Source: Beroe forskalii
Lineage: Eukaryota > Ctenophora > Nuda > Beroida > Beroidae
Length of the DNA: 64,000 bases
Direction: 5' to 3'
NCBI GenBank assembly: GCA_011033025.1
Contig: WFMF01000189.1
Span: 124,001 to 188,000 of the forward strand
The position numbers and the translations under genes are program-made. This document shows positions 34,660 to 43,468 of the stretch, piece by piece; position 1 is the first letter of the stretch; every line of letters starts with the position of its first letter. A model generated the notes under the pieces. It was not told the origin of the DNA. It searched no databases and was given only the letters and a program-made list of their open reading frames with translations.

Positions 34660-34943
34660 CATGAGTCTACACGCCCCCCCCCTTTTTTTGAAAAGGACCT
34701 CCCTAGAAAAATCTTAGGAGGGGGGCCTTGGCTCTACCAAGGATTTTCTCACAAATTTAAACTTCAAAATGAAGTGTAAAATTAAGTACAAATAAACGGA
34801 AGTTTCCTTGAAATCCATCTTTTCAGAATCGAAGCAAAGAACATGATTTTTTTAAATGCGAAAATTTGTTTATGAAAATTTAGGCCCCCCTTAATTTTCA
34901 AAAGCCCCCCCCCCCCTCCCTCGAAAAAGTGTGTAATGGCATG
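34660..34943. mobile_element. hAT-like MITE with 8-bp target duplication
   Basis: Flanked by GCTAAACC on both sides (34652-34659 and 34944-34951). Imperfect inverted ends are CATGAGTCTACACGC and, complemented, CATGCCATTACACAC. It has long C-runs inside. Eight-base duplications are typical of hAT elements. A second copy at 55992-57603 is split by a LINE. Confidence 0.78.
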
Positions 34944-35199
34944 GCTAAACCATAATCTCATAATTAAGAAGCTTAATTCTCTAGGCAACTAAGCAGTAAC
35001 AGTTCAATCAAACTTTTCACAGCCTTTCTGATCCTGTTGGTAAGCATTTCAAAAGCTCTAACATTGGTTTCAATCATAATTTTAAATTTCTAAAAAGGTC
35101 ATTAGATAATTTTTTATCACGATTATAATCGAAAAAGGTAAGATATAATAGGAAATAGGTATAATTTGACATGGCAAAGCGACTCCTTGGAAAGAGCTT

Positions 35200-35346
35200 C
35201 TAATCAAAGTTAAACATTTTCTCGCTCTCTTTTCTCATGTTTTCTGGGTTAAGAATGGAGTCTACTGTTCCTGGCGATGCTGATACTTTCTCTGGTGGTT
35301 TCGTAGCAGTTGGCAAGAGTTTGAAGCCTTCAACCCCAACAAATGC
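35200..35346 (-). CDS. Putative alternative last exon of the CDK inhibitor
   Basis: The acceptor CACTTTTTCAG leads into AFVGVEGFKLLPTATKPPEK and then VSASPGTVDSILNPENMRKE, SEKMFNFD and TAG, 48 residues in all. It lies 1.7 kb downstream of the CDI exon on the same strand. It has no domain I recognise. It contains RKESEK, echoing ESEK at the start of the 34503 exon. An alternative terminal exon is a reasonable reading, but it could belong to another transcript. Confidence 0.4.
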   Translation of the reverse strand, partial: AFVGVEGFKLLPTATKPPEKVSASPGTVDSILNPENMRKESEKMFNFD

Positions 35347-35415
35347 CTGAAAAAGTGGCAATAAAAAGCTGGAACAGAAGCAATGTTTCAAGTCATGTTT
35401 TAATGTTATTAGATA

Positions 35416-36209
35416 CTAGCAGGCCCGTTGGGCCTGCAAACACACAGCTCACTCGGCGCTGCTACGCAGCACCTCGTTCGCGAATTTTATCACTACCATT
35501 CGAATTGATTGGATACTTTTACCGCATCAAAAATTCCAATCCGATCAAAAGTTATAACGAAATGAAATATTCAATTTTATGAAGGAGCAGAGTGGAAAAT
35601 TGAAATTCGTCAATTAGTCTCAATCGTGCTAAACCATGTGACCTTTGTTCCGTTTTGCTTGCAAGATTATGTTAATTCTGACAACTGATTCTCATACTGA
35701 CTTTGGACAAATTTGTTTTGTTCACATAGATCCTGGCCAGGAACTGTCTTCATACACCCATATTCGACTCGACTAAATTGTAAACTTTTACAAACCTTCA
35801 ATTGCTCCTAATGGCTAATTTGTAAACTACAGTTAGGAACTACTGTTATCAGCATTGATCATCGACCGACCTCTGCCACAGGTTTATGTAAACTATCGAT
35901 CTGGAATATCCTCCATTATTCAAGTTTTGTCCTTTCTCCATCTTGAGATATTGAATTTGAAGTTAAGGAAACGTCAAAAATTTTCAAAAACTACAGCACA
36001 GCATTTTAAAGTAGTTGCGTAATAGAAAGCATTCGCATAGAACTGATCATAATCTGCACGTGCACAAAAATCTGTTTCCATAGCAACGGTACCATTATGC
36101 GCATCTTAGCCTTTGTTTCTCTTGATATTATCTTGGCAAGCTCAAATTTAAACTGTGCGCCCGCACAGACAGACATAATTCACGTGCCATTTCCAAATTA
36201 TATATAAGA
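35416..36209 (-). mobile_element. Non-autonomous Helitron, family 1, array unit 1
   Basis: On the minus strand it starts TCTTATATATAATTTGG and ends with the hairpin GCAGGCCC AAC GGGCCTGC overlapping the terminal CTAG. The base before CTAG on the plus strand (35415) is A, the insertion-site base. It is 794 bp long with no coding capacity. It contains the family blocks GAAACGTCAAAAATTTTC and CCATAGCAACG. Confidence 0.88.
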
Positions 36210-36664
36210 CTAGCAGGCCCGTTTGGCGCTGCTACGCAGCATCACACTCGCAAATTTCGGACCTTGCAGATCAAATTAATGAAAAACTTTTTACCGCATT
36301 GAAAACTTCGAATCAGAACCAAACTTATTCAGGGAAAAAGCGTAACAAAATCAACAAAGCAAGAAATGAAATTCACACACTATTATACATGTTACCATAG
36401 CAACGCCGGCATTTTCCCCTATCTGCACGTGCATGCCGACACAAACCCATACACACATCGACACAGTGTCCATACACACGGTTTTCCCATTCTAATCTAT
36501 GATGCCGACACAGAGTCCCATACACACGCCGACACGAATCCCATACACACGCCGACACAGTGTCCATACACACGGTTTTCCCATTCTAATCTGTGATGCC
36601 GACACAGTTATCCACACACACGCCGACACAAAATCCATACACTCTTATGAAATTATAATTAAGA
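36210..36664 (-). mobile_element. Non-autonomous Helitron, family 1, array unit 2 with minisatellite
   Basis: Joined head to tail to units 1 and 3 with no host base between: each unit's terminal GA is followed directly by the next CTAG. Between CCATAGCAACG and the 5' end it carries a tandem array (36420-36640) of CGCCGACACA and CCATACACACG units with a repeat of about 110 bases above them. Confidence 0.86.
36420..36640. repeat. Minisatellite inside Helitron unit 2
   Basis: GCCGACACAGTGTCCATACA and similar units recur about six times. GGTTTTCCCATTCTAATC appears twice, 105-110 bases apart. It occupies the same place in the element as the CCATGG array of the Helitron at 11870. Confidence 0.8.
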
Positions 36665-36980
36665 CTAGCAGGCCCGTTGGGCCTGCTAATATACAGCTCA
36701 CTCGGCGCTGCTACGCAGCACCTCGTTCGCAAATTTCAAATCAACCAATTACATTTTACCGCACCAAAAAATTCCAATCAGATCCAAAGTTATACGGAGC
36801 AACGTATTCAAAACAGCATTAAACAGAAATGAACGCGCTCGCGCAATAGGTAACCATAGCAACGCGCGCGCATATATCCATACTGCACGTGCACGCTTCA
36901 AAATGTGTCTACAAAAGGACAAAAGACGTTACGACGTACATAATTATGATATTACAGAGGTTGCGAAATTATAATTAAGA
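36665..36980 (-). mobile_element. Non-autonomous Helitron, family 1, array unit 3
   Basis: It has CTAG plus the hairpin on the plus-strand left, a short body (316 bp), and ends TATAATTAAGA followed by host T (36981). The A at 35415 and T at 36981 show that the three units sit together in a single AT site. Confidence 0.86.
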
Positions 36981-37066
36981 TTCTCAAGCTTAGTATTTCA
37001 TAATGTCTATGTATAAATGTTTGTATTCATTTATTTATGATATCTAAGATTCACCTTAAAATCAGT

Positions 37067-37332
37067 TCAAAATGGAAATATGTAATCAACAAATGCCTTT
37101 GTATCAAATTGGAGACACTCTGTTTCAGAACTGGAGCTAGTAGGTACAACGGTTATATCATCTTTGACACTGACCCATTCAATCTTTGTTCCTTCAACAG
37201 GTTCACCTTTGCTGAAGTCAAATCCCCATTTTTCCTTTTTCTCATCATTTATCTTCTTTATTTGTTCATTAAGTTCATTTTCCAAAAGCTCATGATCAAC
37301 TGGACCAAACAAGTTTTTTCTTGCTTTACTTT
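37067..37332 (-). CDS. Cyclin-dependent kinase inhibitor (p21/p27/p57, Dacapo type), CDI-domain exon
   Basis: The acceptor TTTCATTTCAG leads into SKARKNLFGPVDHELLENEL, then NEQIKKINDEKKEKWGFDFS and KGEPVEGTKIEWVSV. This is the kinase-inhibitory domain of the Cip/Kip family: the cyclin-binding RNLFG box (here KNLFG) and the CDK-binding KWNFDF...PLEGxYEW segment (here KWGFDF, PVEGTKIEW). Such proteins bind cyclin-CDK complexes in the nucleus and halt the cell cycle. The frame runs on to TGA at 37067 after a Ser-rich stretch, but a donor inside it could join later exons at 35346, 34503 and 34170. One short upstream exon with the start codon is expected and was not identified. Confidence 0.85.
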
Positions 37333-38879
37333 CTGAAATGAAATTAGAATCAATAGGTTTACTTAATATGGTTTTAGGCTAAATGAACAGCTAATAGCTA
37401 TACAAGTATAGTTATAAATCAAATGGCAGATGCTTTTGACAATAAGCATCAAGGCTGTGGAAATACAGGAAGGACTAACTTGGACAGATTACCTGCCCAA
37501 ATGTTAGCCTTTCAGACAGAAATCCAATAAAACTAAATATAATTTGATAGGATTCTAATCAATAAAACAGTAAATTAGATTTAAAAGCCCTGGCACTTTG
37601 GATTGTATCCATTAAAAGTTATTTGCCACAAAATCAAGCACAAACTTAGGACAGACATTTTCAGAGACTTGAGAATCTCTCCCAGTATTTGCCAACAGTT
37701 AGCAAAATATTTAGGGATTGTTGAACTAACACTGACAGGGTTTCAGTGAAAGCTGGTAGAGTTTGTCCACAACTGGTGAATTATAATACATCCAAATAAA
37801 GTTTGGATGAGGGTTAGGGCTGATGTAAGAGTTTGGTTTGGGTGAGGGTTAGGTCTACAATAAGAATAAAGGCAATAGTGAAGTTTAGGGTCAGGACAAA
37901 GAATATGGCCAATGGCTGGTTGGTTACTCGAGCAGTCTTGAAAAAAGAAAGAAAAAGATGTGGTATTGCCACCACAGCAGAAAAAGTAGACTTCCTGTAC
38001 TAAACAAGTTATCAGCACTACTCTCACACCAACACATGTACACATTATTTCATATTTACTGGTTTTGATCCATGACCATATTCTTAGTTGATTATATGGA
38101 AAACATACCATAGTTTGTAACAATACTGCATACTTGTGTCTGTTTGTGGTAAGCTCTGTCAGTATACACTGGAATCTGCTAGAGCTCACCAACAGTTCAT
38201 CAAACATTGAGCATACAATGGTTAAGTTTGAAAGAAAAAATAGGCAATGTTGTAAGTTTTTTACAGTTCATGGCTGATGATTTTTCACCAAATAAGTGCT
38301 AAAAATATTTGAATGAATAAAATGAATGAATAAAACGAATATGTGGCAATCTCAAATAACTCACTGGCAGTATAGGGAACAACTCTGCTAGATGGGACCC
38401 TCCTCACTTTTGGTGGAGAACAGAGACTATCAAGTGCTGACATACGGCATGCAACCTATTAGATTCAAATTGATTAAGATCCCCCTCTATCAGAAAGACT
38501 TGGAGAAACATACACATTAGCAATATTAAACCAATATGATCATTTCAAAAAATATTCCAATCATAAAGAAATGTTTTTTCAAGATATCTTCAAGTTCCAT
38601 TATAGATTTGGGGTATTAATACATTGCATTTGTACTGGAAAGCCATTTTACACCTGGCTGTTGCCCTAATCAGGACCCTGCTTTCCATGCATCGTTTTGC
38701 AACATCTGTGATTAGATTATTGTTATTATTGTTGTTATTATTATTACTATAAAATATGGCAATGGCCATATTAATTACTCAGGCAGGTTTCAAGATGGGA
38801 ACTTGGTTCTTCCCATTCCAACTGAGAAAAAATTCTGGTTAAAGCCCAATTCCGAACCATTATTTCAAAGTGGTGCTGG
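37333..38879. other. Intergenic or 5' intron DNA
   Basis: AT-rich. It should contain the first exon and promoter of the CDK inhibitor on the minus strand, but none is convincing. No repeat was recognised. Confidence 0.35.
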
Positions 38880-39299
38880 GTTAGTTGGCTACTGAATGGA
38901 TTGGCCTGGAGAATGGCACCATTGTGTCATTCTCAAGCTAACCACCGAGACTTTGCATTCTCTGTAGAAAAGGCTGACAAATCAAAGTTTGTTCCTATTT
39001 GCATTGAATGTGGTGTGCTTCCAGATTCACCACATCATCAAGTCATAGAATGTTGCTCTTTCGATTCTTCATACAGAAATTCCATTTTGGATGATGCTGA
39101 AAGATATGAAATGAATTTCCATATACCAATCTTGTTCAACAGAATTGAGGATGAAACTCTTTCAGCAACCTTGCAGACCATTGGGTACAACTGCAATGAT
39201 GTTATTTATACAGATGCATCTGCTTTAAGAGACAGCTTTTGCAAGCAAGTTCAGTTTATTTGTGGAAAGAGTTCCTTTTCAGACCAGTTACTCAGCTAA
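38880..39299 (+). mobile_element. LINE fragment: C-terminal zinc-knuckle part of an RT protein
   Basis: An open frame to 39299 includes CIECGVLPDSPHHQVIEC, a C-x2-C-x8-H-x4-C pattern typical of the end of LINE ORF2 proteins. The peptide before it (LNGLAWRMAPLCHSQANHRD) suits the thumb/C-terminal region. No RT core is nearby. Confidence 0.55.
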
Positions 39300-40239
39300 A
39301 ATCTTCAGTTTGATTTGCACTCATCGGCAATGTTTGTGAGAACACTGTCTATTCACCTGAATGAACTCTTAATAATTTAGAGACAGTATCAGTTTTTTTC
39401 ATAATATGAAATATCTCATTTTTGCCTACAAATAGAGGCAAGTGTGTCAGTGGTTTTTAGAGGTTGCATAAGTTATTATAGTTAATTTATTATTTGGTTT
39501 ATTTAAGTACACTCATATTATGTTATTGTTTTTAGGTTATGTAGGTGGTTAATGTAGGTGGTTAATGTAGGTGGTTAATGAATATGACACACTTTATTAT
39601 GAGAACTAATTAATTAATTAATTACCGAGGTGGGAGGTCAGGTGCCACCTGTTACACCCGATTCTTGGACTTGTTGCCCTCAGGCCCACAGAGGTGGGGT
39701 TTCTTTTGGTGGCCAGCAGGGGTGGATCCAGGCTGGAAAAAGTGGCGGGGTTGTTGGCAAGCAAAGCGATTCAGCCACCCACATACAATAATTTTAATTT
39801 TTCCTTTCAGGCCTGATCGCTTTACTTGCAAAATATGCAAAGAACGGCAATATTATTTTGAATCATAATCCTTACCTATTGATCTTTCTGAGCGCCGCAG
39901 GTGAAAATTTTGAAAATTTCATATCAAAGACTGTGTCTTTAACCAATTGAGTTACATAACTTATTACAGCAGCCTGCTGCAGTCGAAAATTTTCAAGGTT
40001 TTTGGTATCTGAATCTGCCTCTGAAGTCAATTTGATAAAATGTATAATCTAGTTACAACAGCCTTGAGCCTGCCACAAACAAAAAGTTTTGATGTTTCAC
40101 ATAAGCACATATTCTGTTGCCGACACCAAATTAGTAACATTATTTGATCCCAACAGCCAGCGGCTGGCGAAAATCTTCATCAAGATGTTTTGCATCTTAA
40201 TCTGTTAATCTGAAGTCAATTTGGTCTTATTTGATTAGC
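39300..40239. other. Intergenic DNA with a short tandem repeat
   Basis: TAGGTGGTTAATG repeats three times at about 39541-39580, and TTAATTAATTAATTA lies near 39607. Otherwise nothing recognised. Confidence 0.45.
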
Positions 40240-40316
40240 CAGACGTTGCCTGCCCTCTGCGAGTCGGGGCGCGCGCGCTTCGCGCGCGCGAGGGGGCCAG
40301 GCAACGCCTGGCAATA
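40240..40316. repeat. GC-rich palindromic element, copy A
   Basis: CCAGACGTTGCCTG ... CAGGCAACGCCTGG encloses GCGCGCGCTTCGCGCGCGC. Same design as the copies at 40619 and 41113, in strong contrast to the AT-rich surroundings. Confidence 0.7.
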
Positions 40317-40496
40317 TTTGATTACAAGCAAAAAATTGATGTCACTTCACATGATAGCTTTGCCCTAACCAGCGCCCTGGTTTCGCCGCGACACCCCTGG
40401 TTATGGGAAATGATAGCTGTGGCAGTGTTTATGAAGGCCAATGTGGTAACAAACCTAAGATAATAAATTGATCACAGCAGCCCGCTAGAGTTGCTT

Positions 40497-40590
40497 TGCT
40501 AAACACGTATATCCCTGTGTGCGTTGCGCGGCGCGCTTCCCCAGTGTCCCGTAGGGGAGCACGTACACACACCTATGCGGGCTTAGGAAC
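40497..40590. repeat. 95-bp direct repeat, left copy
   Basis: CTAAACACGTATATCCCTGT, then GCGTTGCGCGGCGC and ACACACCTAT, recur at 40871-40970. The two copies bracket the palindromic element at 40619-40870. Confidence 0.7.
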
Positions 40591-40618
40591 GAGTTGCTAA
40601 AACATTGTCAGTTAAACA

Positions 40619-40870
40619 TTGTCAGACGTTGTCTGACCCCTTCGCCTTCGGCGGGCGCGCGCGCGAAGCGCGCGCGTCCGCCGAAGGACAACGCCGAAGG
40701 ACAACGCCGAAGGACAACGCCGAAGGACAACGCCGAAGGACAACGCCGAAGGACAACGCCGAAGGACAACGCCGAAGGACAACGCCGAAGGACAACGCCG
40801 AAGGACAACGCCGAAGGACAACGCCGAAGGACAACGCCGAAGGACAACGCCGAAGGACAACGTCTGACAA
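40619..40870. repeat. GC-rich palindromic element with 13-bp minisatellite
   Basis: Inverted ends TTGTCAGACGTTGTC and GACAACGTCTGACAA bound a perfect-looking hairpin (CCTTCGGCGG... GCGCGCGCG CGAAG CGCGCGCG ...CCGCCGAAGG). The right hairpin arm passes into about 14 copies of GCCGAAGGACAAC (40678-40862). The unit has no stop in any frame, so long spurious frames appear on both strands. Confidence 0.85.
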
Positions 40871-40970
40871 GCTAAACACGTATATTGTATATCCCTGTTT
40901 GCGTTGCGCGGCGCACTTCCTCAGAGAAGCGCGCGGCGCGTGCACTGTACACACCTATTTGGGTTTTCGT
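40871..40970. repeat. 95-bp direct repeat, right copy
   Basis: Second copy of 40497-40590, with a seven-base insertion (TTGTATA) after CACGTATA. Confidence 0.68.
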
Positions 40971-41020
40971 ACAATGTATGACCCGCTGACGCCATCTGCA
41001 GAGCGGCTGGCGTCAGCTAG

Positions 41021-41050
41021 AGAATCAGCGCCGCGCGCGGCGCTGATTCT
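41021..41050. repeat. Perfect 30-bp palindrome
   Basis: AGAATCAGCGCCGCG followed by its exact complement. A weaker inverted pair, GCTGACGCCA ... TGGCGTCAGC, lies just before it (40985-41016). Confidence 0.85.
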
Positions 41051-41112
41051 TGAGAGGGTTTGTCAACGTCAAACAAAAGGTCATAATAATAATAGTTTGA
41101 CTTTTAGTTTCA

Positions 41113-41183
41113 TTGTCAGACGTTGTCTGACCCCTTCGCCGCGCCTTCGGCGGGCGCGCGCGCGAAGCGCTCGCGTCTGACAA
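41113..41183. repeat. GC-rich palindromic element, copy C (71 bp)
   Basis: TTGTCAGACGTTGTCTGACC at the left and GCGTCTGACAA at the right, with GCGCGCGCGCGAAGCGC between. It lacks the minisatellite and so shows the basic form of the 40619 element. Confidence 0.8.
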
Positions 41184-42176
41184 TAGTTTAATTACCACCA
41201 TTACCCCGGCCAAAATCAAAATGTTCATGCACCTAATGATTATGATGGTAGGATGCACAGCTTCAATATGGTTATTTTGACATCCTACAGAAATACTTAA
41301 CACATAACACAAAAAAATGAAAAAATACTCCAAGTTACATTACAAATCAGGGCCCCAACTGCAGATCATGTTTCTTATTTGTTTTCAACTAGAATGGTCC
41401 TCATTAAAGGGGGTTTCGGGGCAGGGTAATATGTCAAAAAATCTGGTTGAAGTGTGAGTGATTAAATTGAAAGCATATTGATTCAGGCTGTATGAAACGT
41501 TTTTGCTAGGAGTGTTAAATTTCAATGGCATATGAGTATGATACTGATAATGGCCTTAATCATTAGATCCTTCAATGATCTAAGTCATTAGACTGTTTGA
41601 ATTGGATTGAATATCATTTTAACAGTACAATTACAATATGTTGATAGCCTTAATTTAGCCGGCTTTTTAACTGGCCTTTTTTCACTGACCATATGGAAAA
41701 CTGTTTTAACTGGCCCCTTGGACAAAAATTTTCTATTGGTTGCCAGATAATGGATTTTATCCTCTAAAACGGCCACTTAAACCCACTTTTACATCATGAA
41801 TTGCATCAAAGGACCCAAATCTTGGTCTAATATGATGATTTAGGTCATTATCATGTTTTCTAATGCTGAGAATATAACACTGAATAAGCCAAGTCAGTTA
41901 TAAGATTTTCATTAGACATAAATTAACTGGCCTTCCATTTGATCAGCCCTACTTTAACCAGCCTTTAATTTTTCACCAGCCCTTGGACAAAAATCTCTAA
42001 GTTGCTTCTGTCCTTTAGGACATATGCTGTATAGTTAATTGCATACTAAAAAATAATAAAACAAATCATTCAACTTAGTCACAAAAAACAGGGGGCTGCA
42101 GTTTGATGACTTGTGTATGTGTGCTCATCAGTCAAAAGATGAACAAGTTATTGATTCAGAAAAATGATCTTTCTCA
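41184..42176. other. Intergenic DNA with an (AATTG)-tail repeat fragment
   Basis: About 41582-41650 matches, on the minus strand, the 3' end of the dispersed repeat that ends GTGCTGTAAAA...AATTGAATTGAATTG (also near 48380, 53260 and 55590). Otherwise AT-rich and unrecognised. Confidence 0.45.
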
Positions 42177-42400
42177 ATGGTTTTCTTGACACCAGGAGGT
42201 ACTGGGCCTGATGCAAGTGCCATTTTGAAGCCTCTTGCAGAAATGATTGCCAACAAAATTTCAGAAAAGTATAGCAATGTCATCAACCACATCAGAACAA
42301 GTATAAGGTATGCGATCCTCAGGAGTGTTTTGATTACAATTAGGGGAGTGAGAGGATCAATCTACAAAGAAAAGACACTGGGAACATAAGCTTTCAACCT
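42177..42400 (+). mobile_element. C-terminal remnant of the invertebrate RT gene family
   Basis: TPGGTGPDASAILKPLAEMI, then ANKISEKYSNVINHIRTSIR and LRSVLITIRGVRG, match from memory the conserved end of the RT-like proteins described at 43087-57845 (SGGMGP..., RCRLSF, LLRSSIMCLRG). It lies just upstream of the start of another member, suggesting an earlier copy in the same orientation. Confidence 0.55.
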
Positions 42401-42803
42401 CATCCCTCATTCCTCAAACTATGATGTTTGGTTCAAATCAGATATTAGATTAGATTATGATGTTTGATTCTGATGGCTCTATTTATTAATGCTTTAATGC
42501 ATGGTTCTTAGATTCTAGCAAGCAATTTTAGGCATGATGGCTTGTTTAATTTATTTTTCATGCTTATACCTTACTTTTTTCCTCAACTAATTCAGGTCAT
42601 TGGATTCATCAATTTTTGTTCATTTTCAGGTGAGTTTTGTTCATTTTCAGGTGGATGAAAAAATAAATCTTGACTACAAAGATGACTGTAATTGTTCTAC
42701 AGGGAAAATTTTGACAAAAGGGTAGTGAAAAGAGTTGTGAGGCACAACCTTTGAAGGAAAAGTGTTAATGTTTATTTTTCAAGTGTTTCAGCCATGACAA
42801 GTC

Positions 42804-43042
42804 TTAGGTGCCCGTAACGTTCGTCGGTCGATCGAGTGGAATTGGTCGATCGATCAACTTCATTTGATCGACTGATGTGTTTCAAATAGAAAATCTTTGA
42901 GTTAGTAAGGAAACAACTAAATATTGCTCATTCAAACACGATTCAAGTCATTAGGGACCAGTAAAACACATCACTCGTTCAAATGGAGTTGATCGATCGA
43001 CCAATTCCATTCGATCGACCAACGAACGTTATGGGCGCCTAA
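42804..43042. mobile_element. 239-bp foldback MITE rich in TCGATCGA
   Basis: Inverted arms of about 78 bases begin TTAGGTGCCCGTAACGTTCG and end CGAACGTTATGGGCGCCTAA. Inside the arms GGTCGATCGA repeats. The outermost TTA/TAA could include a target duplication, but this is ambiguous. Confidence 0.82.
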
Positions 43043-43223
43043 TAATAATCAAACAAAATTCAATAAAATGGGGTTGAAGCTCTAGGTGATGTGATGGGGG
43101 TATGGCATGGAAGAAGTCACTTGTGTGCATGATGATGAAGAAGAAATTGTTCAAGAATGTGATGTTTGTCCTCCATGTGAGGATACTGTTAGAGAAGACC
43201 TGGATAGCTCTTCTGTGAGGGAT

Positions 43224-43255
<32 letters not shown>

Positions 43256-43468
43256 TTAAACTTATAGATTATAGTGGCACATCAACTTAATTAATTGCAC
43301 AGGTGTGCCACGAAAACAATGGAATCAATAGATGCTTTGACAGTGCACTAATACAACATAAAAACTGATAAATAATGCCAAATAATTTAAAATACTGCAA
43401 GATAAGTTTTAACTTAAGCACTGTCAGAATAACAAAACCTTTATATACAGAAATAATTTAAACAATTG

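Noticed and set aside
40594-41180. Long open frames on both strands
   Set aside because: They come from a 13-bp stop-free minisatellite read in rotating frames; no start context or domain.
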